Of a stretch of DNA of 5,308 nucleotides, positions 1 to 5,231 are shown one piece after another (positions within the stretch are counted from its first letter, which is position 1; each line of letters starts with the position of its first letter). The position numbers were made by a program, and so were the translations under genes. The notes beneath the pieces are model-generated. The model saw only the letters and a program-made list of their open reading frames with translations, made no database searches and was not told the origin of the DNA. Source of the stretch: a bacterium (GTDB lineage Bacteria > Arandabacterota > Arandabacteria > Arandabacterales > JALGWA01); NCBI GenBank assembly GCA_025774425.1, contig JALGWA010000130.1, positions 1 to 5,308 of the forward strand, written 5' to 3'.

Positions 1-57
1 AACCTTGTCGCGTTCGGCGCCGGGCTGACTTGGGGCAGTGTACTCATGAGGTGGTAG
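1..57 (+). CDS. fabH: 3-oxoacyl-ACP synthase III (FabH), C-terminal end only
   Basis: Only the last 18 codons and the TAG stop (55-57) are visible; the gene runs off the left edge. The peptide reads LVAFGAGLTWGS and ends in MRW. This matches the conserved C-terminal strand of FabH (AFGGGFTWGS...VRF in E. coli), which closes the thiolase-fold core. FabH condenses acetyl-CoA (or a branched acyl-CoA) with malonyl-ACP to start fatty acid synthesis in the cytosol. Its place directly before fabD fits the common order fabH-fabD-fabG-acpP-fabF. The catalytic Cys, His and Asn lie outside the window and cannot be checked. The identification rests on a short motif plus gene order, but both agree. The gene shares its reading frame with fabD, 18 nt downstream. 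Confidence 0.85.
   Translation, partial: NLVAFGAGLTWGSVLMRW
48..54 (+). promoter_or_regulatory. Shine-Dalgarno GAGGTGG at the fabH/fabD junction
   Basis: GAGGTG (48-53) is a strong match to the 16S anti-Shine-Dalgarno sequence and overlaps the last codons of fabH. It lies 6 nt before an ATG at 60, which opens a 7-codon ORF, but 22 nt before the ATG at 76 that best fits FabD. The repeated GGTGGTGGT at 62-70 may act as a weaker, closer ribosome binding site for ATG 76. Which of the two is used cannot be decided from sequence. Confidence 0.55.
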
Positions 58-59
58 AC

Positions 60-83
60 ATGGTGGTGGTTGCGAATGGATAA
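60..83 (+). CDS. possible 7-codon leader ORF overlapping the fabD start
   Basis: An ATG at 60 opens the mini-ORF MVVVANG, which stops at TAA 81-83, eight bases into the fabD gene in another frame. It is the start codon best spaced (6 nt) from the strong GAGGTG at 48-53. If translated, ribosomes would finish just past the fabD ATG at 76 and could reinitiate there, coupling fabD to the leader. I see no leader-peptide hallmark such as a run of regulatory codons or an attenuator hairpin. It may be chance arising from the GGT/GTG repeat, so this is a candidate, not a firm gene. Confidence 0.2.
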   Translation: MVVVANG

Positions 84-1011
84 GCGCGGCGCATTGTTCC
101 CGGGGCAGGGTTCCCAGCAGGTCGGCATGGGGAAGGACATCTGCGACGCTTTCGACGTCGCGCGAGAGGTCTTCGAAGAGGCCAATGAGGTTCTCGGCTT
201 CGACATCGCGTCGGTCTGCTTCGAGGGCCCCGAGGAGAAGCTCAGACAGACGCGTTACACGCAGCCGGCCATAGTGACACACAGCGCCGCCGTCTGGAGG
301 GTCCTGAGCTCGGAAGGTTACGTCCCGGACTATGTCGCCGGGCACAGCGTCGGGGAGTACTCCGCCCTCGTCGCCGGAGGGGTCCTGTCCTTCGCGGACG
401 CCTTGAGGCTGGTCAAGGTCAGGGCGGAGGCGATGCAGAACTGCGGCGAGGAGAACCCCGGCTCGATGGCCGCGATAATAGGCATGCCGGAGGATAAGAT
501 GGCCGAGCTCCTCGAGGCCGCCTCGGAGGCCGGCACGATAGCGGCGGCCAACTACAATTCGCCCGGCCAGACGGTCGTGTCCGGTGATGTCGCGGCCGTG
601 GAGAAGGCGGGAGAAGTCGCGCCGTCGCTCGGCGCCAAGCGCGTGGTCAAGTTGAACGTCAGCGGCGCTTTCCATTCCCCGCTGATGGAACGCTCTATCG
701 GCGACCTCTCGGCGATGCTCGAGGAAGTGGAGTTCAAGCCGGCGTCGGTGCCGGTGGTGTGCAATGTTACGGCCCGGCCGAGCACCGACCCCGCCGAGAT
801 AAGGGATCTTCTTGCGAAGCAGCTGGTCAGTCCTGTACTCTGGAGCCGGTCGATGCGCTTCATGACAGGGGACGGGGTGGCGGCTTTCGTCGAGGTCGGT
901 CCGGGAAACGTGCTCTGCGCTTTGCTGCGGAGGATCGACCGCGGCGTCACGTGCACGTCCTGTTCGGATGCGAAGACGGTGAAGGAGTTCCTCGGAGGCG
1001 TCAAGACATGA
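76..1011 (+). CDS. fabD: malonyl-CoA:ACP transacylase (FabD)
   Basis: FabD moves the malonyl group from malonyl-CoA to the phosphopantetheine thiol of ACP, giving the extender unit for FabH and FabF. The protein is 311 aa, the usual length. Visible motifs are FPGQGSQ near the N-terminus (Gln11, oxyanion hole), the nucleophile elbow GHSVGE with Ser91, Arg116 in the VRAEAM stretch (holds the malonyl carboxylate), the catalytic His200 in GAFHSPLM, Gln249, and VGPGNVL near residue 275. All correspond to E. coli Ser92/Arg117/His201/Gln250. I chose ATG 76 because it places PGQGSQ at the same distance from the start as in E. coli FabD; an in-frame TTG at 70 would add only two residues. The stop overlaps the fabG start as ATGA (1008-1011), so translation of the two is likely coupled. 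Confidence 0.95.
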   Translation: MDKRGALFPGQGSQQVGMGKDICDAFDVAREVFEEANEVLGFDIASVCFEGPEEKLRQTRYTQPAIVTHSAAVWRVLSSEGYVPDYVAGHSVGEYSALVAGGVLSFADALRLVKVRAEAMQNCGEENPGSMAAIIGMPEDKMAELLEAASEAGTIAAANYNSPGQTVVSGDVAAVEKAGEVAPSLGAKRVVKLNVSGAFHSPLMERSIGDLSAMLEEVEFKPASVPVVCNVTARPSTDPAEIRDLLAKQLVSPVLWSRSMRFMTGDGVAAFVEVGPGNVLCALLRRIDRGVTCTSCSDAKTVKEFLGGVKT

Positions 1012-1751
1012 TCGATCTCGGTGGGAAGAAGGCGATCGTCACGGGCGGGGGCCGGGGCATCGGGCGGGCCGTCTGCCTGAAGCTCGCAGGGCTCGGCGCC
1101 GATGTAGCCGTCGTCGATGTGCTGGCCCAGGAGGCGGACGCGGTGGCCCGCGAGGTCGAGGCGGCCGGCAGGAAGGCCGTGGCGGTCTCCTGTGATGTCT
1201 CGAGTGCGGAGGATGTCGCGGCGATGTTCGAGAGGGTGCTCGAGGGGCTCGGCGGCTGTGACATACTCGTCAACAATGCGGGCATCACCCGCGACAATCT
1301 CATTGCGCGCATGTCGGACGAGGAGTGGACCAAGGTCATCGACGTCAACCTCAGGGGAGCCTTCAATTGCTGCCGGGCCGTCGCCAGGCATTTCATGAGG
1401 CAGCGCTCGGGGAGGATCCTCAATGTCTCGTCGGTCGTGGGGATCATGGGGAACGCCGGACAGGTCAATTACTCGGCTTCGAAGGCCGGCCTGATCGGCC
1501 TGACGAAGTCGCTCGCCAAGGAGCTTGCCTCGAGAGGCGTGACGGTCAACGCCGTCGCGCCGGGTTTCATAGACACGGAGATGACCCGTTCCCTTCAGCA
1601 AGAGGCCAGGGAAGCCCTGATCTCCATGATACCCTTGAAGAGGCTCGGAGAAGTGGACGATGTGGCCCGGCTGGTCGCTTTCCTTGTTTCCGACGCGGCC
1701 GGCTACGTTACGGGCCAGGTCATAAAGGTGGACGGCGGGATGGTAATGTAG
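1008..1751 (+). CDS. fabG: 3-oxoacyl-ACP reductase (FabG), short-chain dehydrogenase/reductase
   Basis: FabG reduces 3-oxoacyl-ACP to (3R)-3-hydroxyacyl-ACP, the first reduction of each elongation round. It is a classical SDR of 247 aa with the full motif set: cofactor loop TGGGRGIG (12-19), CDV with Asp63, NNAG (89-92), and the catalytic tetrad Asn114, Ser142, Tyr155 and Lys159 (YSASK). PGFIDT (185-190) contacts the cofactor, and the C-terminus GQVIKVDGG is typical of FabG. The start ATG overlaps the fabD stop and has GGAGG at 994-998 with 9-nt spacing. An unusual point is Asp37 at the end of the second beta strand (VAVVD). In SDRs this residue usually bonds the adenosine ribose of NAD(H) and disfavours NADP(H), which most FabGs use. 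The family and role are secure from motifs and operon position; the cofactor preference is inference. Confidence 0.96.
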   Translation: MIDLGGKKAIVTGGGRGIGRAVCLKLAGLGADVAVVDVLAQEADAVAREVEAAGRKAVAVSCDVSSAEDVAAMFERVLEGLGGCDILVNNAGITRDNLIARMSDEEWTKVIDVNLRGAFNCCRAVARHFMRQRSGRILNVSSVVGIMGNAGQVNYSASKAGLIGLTKSLAKELASRGVTVNAVAPGFIDTEMTRSLQQEAREALISMIPLKRLGEVDDVARLVAFLVSDAAGYVTGQVIKVDGGMVM

Positions 1752-1755
1752 CACC

Positions 1756-1764
1756 AAGGAGGTG
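1756..1764 (+). promoter_or_regulatory. full-strength Shine-Dalgarno for acpP
   Basis: AAGGAGGTG is an uninterrupted 9-base match to the anti-Shine-Dalgarno sequence, 5 nt before the acpP ATG. It fixes the start. It also fits the need for far more ACP than the enzymes encoded in the same operon, since ACP is among the most abundant proteins in bacterial cells. Confidence 0.85.
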
Positions 1765-1769
1765 TTTCG

Positions 1770-2012
1770 ATGTCGGAAGTAGTGCAGAAGGTCAAGGAGA
1801 TCGTCATGGAGAGGCTCGGGGTGAGTGAAGACAAGGTAACCCCGGGAGCCTCGTTTATCAACGACCTCGGCGCGGACTCGCTGGATACCGTCGAGCTCGT
1901 GATGGAGCTCGAGGAGGCTTTCGGCGTCAGTATCGAGGACGAGGAGGCCGAGAAGATCCAGACCGTGCAGGATGCCGTCGACTTTCTTGAGAAGAAGCTG
2001 GCCGAGAAGTAG
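1770..2012 (+). CDS. acpP: acyl carrier protein
   Basis: An 80-residue acidic protein that carries growing acyl chains on a 4'-phosphopantetheine arm attached by holo-ACP synthase. The attachment site is Ser37 in GADSLD, followed by the recognition helix [14 protein letters not shown], which is nearly identical to that of E. coli AcpP and docks on FabD, FabG, FabF and FabH. Length, the acidic helix II and the four-helix pattern are all standard. It lies 18 nt after fabG with a perfect ribosome binding site. The position between fabG and fabF is the classical one and argues for a primary fatty-acid ACP, not one dedicated to a polyketide or another secondary pathway. Confidence 0.97.
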   Translation: MSEVVQKVKEIVMERLGVSEDKVTPGASFINDLGADSLDTVELVMELEEAFGVSIEDEEAEKIQTVQDAVDFLEKKLAEK

Positions 2013-2046
2013 GAGCACTGCAGGGACGACAGACGGAGTCCGAACC

Positions 2047-3291
2047 ATGGACAGAAGAAGAGTAGTGATCACTGGGCTCGGCGCGGTGACTTCGATCGGG
2101 CTCAATGCGGAGGACTTCTGGCGAAGCTGCCTCGAGGGCAGATCCGGCGTTCAGACGATAAGCGCCTTCGACCCCGAAGGTTTCGCGAGCCGCATCGCGG
2201 GTGAAGTCAGGGATTTCGACCCGACCGACTTCGTCGATCCGAAAGAAGCGAGACGGATGGACCGGTGCACCCAGATGGGCATAGCGGCTTCGGACATGGC
2301 GATCAAGGATGCTTCCCTGGACATGTCCAAGGTGGACGGCGACAGGGTGGGCTGCGTCATAGGCTCCGGCACAGGCGGCATATCCACATTCGAAAAGCAG
2401 CATCAGGTGCTGCTCGGCAGAGGGCCTTCGCGTGTCAGTCCCTTTTTCGTACCCATGATGATCATCGACATGGTTCCGGGGATGATCTCCATGCGCCACG
2501 GGCTCAAGGGCCCGAATTTCGCGGTCGTGTCGGCCTGCGCCTCGGCCGCGCATGCCATGGGGACCTCCTTCAGGATCATCCAGGGGGGAGACGCCGACGT
2601 CGTCATCACGGGCGGGGCCGAGGCGGCGGTGACCCCCATGACGGTCGCCGGTTTCTCTTCCATGAAGGCCCTGTCGACGAGGAATGACGATCCACCGGCG
2701 GCCAGCAGGCCCTTCGATGCCGAGCGCGACGGGTTCGTGATCGGCGAAGGCGCCGGCATGTTGGTGTTCGAGGAGCTCGGACATGCGAGGAAGAGAGACG
2801 CGCGCATTCTGGCCGAGGTGGCCGGATACGGAGCGACGGCCGATGCATACCACATGACGGCGCCGGCACCCGGGGGAGAAGGGGGCGCCCGGTCGATGGA
2901 GGCGGCGCTGGCCGACAGCGGCATAGTGCCCGCCGATGTCTCGTACATCAACGCCCACGGCACCTCGACGCCGCACAACGACAAGCTGGAGACCGCGGCC
3001 ATAAAGGCGGTCTTCGGCGATGCCGCTTCCGGTGTCGCAGTCAGCTCGACCAAGTCGATGATCGGCCACCTGCTCGGCGCAACCGGGGCGGTCGAACTCA
3101 TCGCCTGCGTGCTCTCCATACGGGACGGCAGGATTCATCCGACCATCAATCTGACGAATCCGGACCCGGAGTGCGACCTCGACTATGTCACGGAGGGCGC
3201 CCGGGACATGGAGGTGCACATCGCGCTCTCCAACTCCTTCGGTTTCGGCGGGCATAATGCGACCCTCGTGGTCAAGAGATACGGGGAGTGA
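2047..3291 (+). CDS. fabF: 3-oxoacyl-ACP synthase II (FabF)
   Basis: FabF is the elongating condensing enzyme: it takes the acyl chain from acyl-ACP onto a cysteine and joins it to malonyl-ACP with loss of CO2. The 414-aa protein begins with RRVVITGLGAVTSIG and carries the thiolase-fold Cys-His-His set: Cys164 in VSACASAAHA, His304 in NAHGTST, Lys336 and His341 in STKSMIGHLLGATG, and the C-terminal gating loop NSFGFGGHNA (396-405). These sit within one residue of E. coli FabF numbering (Cys163, His303, Lys335, His340). The reading frame is open 25 codons further upstream, inside acpP, but ATG 2047 fits the family N-terminus and has GGAG at 2035-2038, 8 nt away. The intact Cys rules out a chain-length-factor-like decarboxylase. 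A FabB-type role is not excluded, but FabF fits the operon better. Confidence 0.95.
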   Translation: MDRRRVVITGLGAVTSIGLNAEDFWRSCLEGRSGVQTISAFDPEGFASRIAGEVRDFDPTDFVDPKEARRMDRCTQMGIAASDMAIKDASLDMSKVDGDRVGCVIGSGTGGISTFEKQHQVLLGRGPSRVSPFFVPMMIIDMVPGMISMRHGLKGPNFAVVSACASAAHAMGTSFRIIQGGDADVVITGGAEAAVTPMTVAGFSSMKALSTRNDDPPAASRPFDAERDGFVIGEGAGMLVFEELGHARKRDARILAEVAGYGATADAYHMTAPAPGGEGGARSMEAALADSGIVPADVSYINAHGTSTPHNDKLETAAIKAVFGDAASGVAVSSTKSMIGHLLGATGAVELIACVLSIRDGRIHPTINLTNPDPECDLDYVTEGARDMEVHIALSNSFGFGGHNATLVVKRYGE

Positions 3292-3297
3292 TCTTGC

Positions 3298-3304
3298 GGG
3301 GAAG
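3298..3304 (+). promoter_or_regulatory. weak ribosome binding site of rnc
   Basis: GGGGAAG lies 3 nt before the rnc ATG, with an imperfect match and short spacing. A second purine run, GGGGAG (3283-3288), overlaps the fabF stop but is 19 nt from the ATG. Compared with the perfect sites of acpP and pfkA, this predicts low RNase III output or coupling to fabF termination. Confidence 0.4.
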
Positions 3305-3307
3305 ATC

Positions 3308-4087
3308 ATGAAGCGGCTCCTCAACGCTGTTCGGGGGGCCTTGAGGCGGGGGGGCGCCGGGGGCGACGGGGACGCCGCCTCGACCTTCGCCCAGCGGTTC
3401 GGCGTACGCTTCTACGACCCGGACCTGCTGCGCACGGCGCTGACCCACAGGTCGTATCTCGGTGAGGAGCCCGGGCGGCGGTCGAACGAACGTCTGGAGT
3501 TCCTCGGGGACGCCGTGCTCGACCTCGTGGCGAGCGACTACCTGTTCCGCGCGATGGAGACGGCCGACGAGGGCGGCCTCACCCGGGCGAGGTCGAGGAT
3601 AGTCAACAAGAACGTGCTCGGCAAGATCGGAATGGAGATCGGCGTGCTGGACCTCCTTCTGTATGCGCGCGAGGAGATCCACAAGGACGAGCGGGCGTTG
3701 ACCGCGCTCTCCGCGGACGCGCTCGAGGCGATCATCGGGGCGATCTATCTCGACGGAGGCTTTTCGGCCGCCTACAAGTTCGTCGAGACCAACGTCTTCC
3801 CCTGTCTCAGCGAGTTGTCGCCCGAGGACCGCCAGGTCGACTACAAGAGCAGGTTGCAGGAGATTTCCCAGGCCCGCTTCAAGGTACTGCCCGAGTACAG
3901 GACCCTGAAGAAAGTCGGGCCCGAGCACAAGAAGGTGTTCCACGTCAGCGTCCTGATCAAGAAAAAGCCCTATGGGCAGGGCTTCGGCAGGAGCAAGAAG
4001 GAGGCCGAGCAGGCCGCCGCCAGGCAGGCCGTGGAGCAGCTCGACGGGTTCTACGATGAGCCCGTGACCCCCTCGAATCCAAATTGA
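3308..4087 (+). CDS. rnc: ribonuclease III
   Basis: RNase III cuts double-stranded RNA, notably rRNA precursors, and often its own mRNA. The protein is 259 aa. The nuclease domain (about 26-170) contains the signature NERLEFLGD (60-68), with metal ligands Glu64 and Asp68, then Glu88, and Asp137 and Glu140 in SADALE, matching E. coli Glu41, Asp45, Glu65, Asp114 and Glu117. The double-stranded RNA-binding domain runs from about 178 (DYKSRLQE) to 246 and ends with GRSKKEAEQAAA. The first 24 residues are a basic, then glycine-rich extension that I do not recognise. ATG 3308 is 16 nt after fabF. Its ribosome binding site is weak (GGGGAAG, 3298-3304), which suggests low or coupled translation. A TTG at 3341 is a less likely start. 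fab-rnc linkage is common in bacteria. Confidence 0.95.
   Translation: MKRLLNAVRGALRRGGAGGDGDAASTFAQRFGVRFYDPDLLRTALTHRSYLGEEPGRRSNERLEFLGDAVLDLVASDYLFRAMETADEGGLTRARSRIVNKNVLGKIGMEIGVLDLLLYAREEIHKDERALTALSADALEAIIGAIYLDGGFSAAYKFVETNVFPCLSELSPEDRQVDYKSRLQEISQARFKVLPEYRTLKKVGPEHKKVFHVSVLIKKKPYGQGFGRSKKEAEQAAARQAVEQLDGFYDEPVTPSNPN
3333..3371 (+). other. G-tract cluster able to form a G-quadruplex in early rnc codons
   Basis: G runs of 6, 7, 5 and 4 bases start at 3333, 3348, 3359 and 3368. From 3348 to 3371 they satisfy the standard G3+ N1-7 pattern, with loops of 1, 4 and 4, on the sense (mRNA) strand. The run begins 25 nt into the gene and encodes the glycine-rich linker before the conserved nuclease domain. 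Folding is predicted from pattern only. Confidence 0.4.
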
Positions 4088-4088
4088 C

Positions 4089-4118
4089 TTGACAGCCGCC
4101 CGATCCCTCAAATAGATT
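4089..4118 (+). promoter_or_regulatory. putative sigma70-type promoter for pfkA-fba
   Basis: TTGACA (4089-4094) is a perfect -35 consensus. TAGATT (4113-4118) is a 4-of-6 -10 candidate after an 18-nt spacer. The elements lie just after the rnc stop in the only AT-richer gap of the window, about 58 nt before pfkA. They would start transcription near 4125 and leave a leader of about 50 nt. I see no terminator hairpin with a U-run between rnc and pfkA, so read-through from the fab-rnc operon is also possible. Confidence 0.5.
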
Positions 4119-4143
4119 TCCAGTAACAGCCTGCAATCCTTTT

Positions 4144-4157
4144 AAGTCGCAAGTCAC
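4144..4157 (+). repeat. tandem AAGTC(G/A)C heptamers before pfkA
   Basis: Two adjacent heptamers, AAGTCGC and AAGTCAC, sit just before the pfkA ribosome binding site. CAAGTCA (4150-4156) is also the inverse complement of TGACTTG (4085-4091) at the rnc stop, which overlaps the proposed -35. They could be an operator, but are short enough to be chance. Confidence 0.25.
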
Positions 4158-4158
4158 C

Positions 4159-4167
4159 AAGGAGGTT
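4159..4167 (+). promoter_or_regulatory. strong Shine-Dalgarno for pfkA
   Basis: AAGGAGGTT matches the anti-Shine-Dalgarno consensus over eight bases and lies 8 nt before ATG 4176. It decides the start and predicts efficient translation. Confidence 0.8.
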
Positions 4168-4175
4168 GGGAAGAT

Positions 4176-5216
4176 ATGCGCATCGGTGTACTCACGGGGG
4201 GCGGGGACTGCCCCGGCCTGAACGCCGTGATAAGGGCGGTGGTCAGGAAGGCGAAGATGGAGTATGGGTGGGAGGTCGTGGGCATAAAGAACGGTTGGGC
4301 CGGCTACCTGCACATGGAAGTGATGCCGCTGGATCTCAAGAGCGTTTCCGGAATCCTCCCGAAGGGCGGCACGATACTCGGCACAAGCCGCACAAACCCC
4401 TTCAAGACCGAGGGCGCGCAGGAGAAGATCATCGCCAACGCCGGCACGCTCGGCATAGACGCGACCGTGGCCATCGGCGGGGAAGACACGATCGGTGTGG
4501 CGTACGGTTTGAGCAAGATGGGCCTTCCCATGGTCGGCTGTCCCAAGACCATCGACAACGACCTCGGCGGCACCGATTACACCTTCGGGTTCGACACGGC
4601 CGTCAACATAGCGACCGAGGCCATCGACCGGCTGCACACTACCGCCGAGTCGCATCACCGCGTGATGGTGGTCGAGGTCATGGGACGGCATACCGGCTGG
4701 ATCGCCGTCTACGCGGGCATAGCCGGCGGCGCGGATGTGATACTGGTGCCCGAGAAGCCCTTCGAGATCGAGAAAGTCTGTGACCTCATAAGGAAGAGGC
4801 ATGCGCGCGGCAAGAGTTTCAGTATAGTCGTGGTGGCCGAAGGCGCCGAGTTCAAGGCTTCGGGCGACGACGAGATCAGCATAGTCGTCCAGGACGCGCC
4901 GCCCGACGAGTTCGGGCACGTCAGGCTCGGCGGCATCGGCAGCGTGGTCGGGCGGGAGATCGAGAAGAGAACGGGTTATGAGACGCGTGTGTCGGTGCTC
5001 GGGTACGTTCAGCGTGGTGGAACGCCGACGGCCTTCGATCGGGTTCTGGCGACACGCTTCGGCGCCAAGGCGGTCGAGCTCGTCGAGGCGGGCGAGTTCG
5101 GCAGGATGGTCGCCTTGAGCGGAAACAAGATAGTCTCGGTGAGCATGGAAGAGGCGCTGAAGATGAAGGAAGTGGACAACGATCTTTACAGGCTGGCCGA
5201 ACTCTTCTTCGGCTAG
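4176..5216 (+). CDS. pfkA: 6-phosphofructokinase, probably pyrophosphate-dependent
   Basis: The enzyme converts fructose 6-phosphate to fructose 1,6-bisphosphate in glycolysis. It is a 346-aa PfkA-family protein. Visible motifs are LTGGGDCPGLNAVIR (6-20), GGEDT (101-105), PKTIDNDL (123-130) with catalytic Asp127 and Asp129, MGR (169-171), and ETRVSVLGYVQRGG (269-282), whose Arg271 and Arg280 match sugar-phosphate-binding Arg243 and Arg252 of E. coli. Residue 104 is Asp and residue 124 is Lys, where ATP enzymes have Gly at both. These are the established markers of PPi-dependent enzymes (EC 2.7.1.90), which are reversible and usually not allosteric. The protein has about 26 residues more than E. 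coli PfkA, mostly around 225-255, as in the actinobacterial-type (group III) short enzymes. Phosphofructokinase identity is secure; PPi specificity is inferred from the two residues. It precedes fba by 15 nt and probably starts its own unit. Confidence 0.9.
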   Translation: MRIGVLTGGGDCPGLNAVIRAVVRKAKMEYGWEVVGIKNGWAGYLHMEVMPLDLKSVSGILPKGGTILGTSRTNPFKTEGAQEKIIANAGTLGIDATVAIGGEDTIGVAYGLSKMGLPMVGCPKTIDNDLGGTDYTFGFDTAVNIATEAIDRLHTTAESHHRVMVVEVMGRHTGWIAVYAGIAGGADVILVPEKPFEIEKVCDLIRKRHARGKSFSIVVVAEGAEFKASGDDEISIVVQDAPPDEFGHVRLGGIGSVVGREIEKRTGYETRVSVLGYVQRGGTPTAFDRVLATRFGAKAVELVEAGEFGRMVALSGNKIVSVSMEEALKMKEVDNDLYRLAELFFG

Positions 5217-5231
5217 AAGCGGAGGCAAGTG

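Noticed and set aside
759..1007. N-terminal extension of the fabG frame by 83 codons
   Set aside because: This part overlaps the conserved C-terminal half of fabD and has no SDR similarity. ATG 1008 fits the FabG N-terminus and has a proper ribosome binding site.
1043..1068. G-quadruplex-like G runs at the start of fabG
   Set aside because: The runs encode the obligatory glycine-rich cofactor loop TGGGRGIG, so GC-rich glycine codons explain them without a separate function.
552..2105. Long open frame of 517 codons on the - strand across fabD, fabG and acpP
   Set aside because: It is antisense to three motif-verified genes. The long open frame follows from GC-rich codon bias, and its translation shows no recognisable domain.
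1927..3324. Long - strand open frame opposite fabF
   Set aside because: It is antisense to a complete FabF with all catalytic residues. The translation is rich in His, Arg and Gly, as expected of a GC-rich shadow frame.
4088..4175. Possible intrinsic terminator after rnc
   Set aside because: I found no stable stem followed by a T-run. The short TTTT at 4140-4143 is not preceded by a GC-rich hairpin.
4196..4216. G-rich hairpin-like stretch early in pfkA (GGGGACTGCCCC)
   Set aside because: It encodes the conserved TGGGDCPG nucleotide/phosphate-binding loop, and the 5-bp stem is short, so protein constraint is a sufficient explanation.
3957..5228. Long - strand open frame opposite pfkA and the end of rnc
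   Set aside because: It covers the pfkA gene and its promoter region in antisense, has no motif I recognise and no convincing upstream context.
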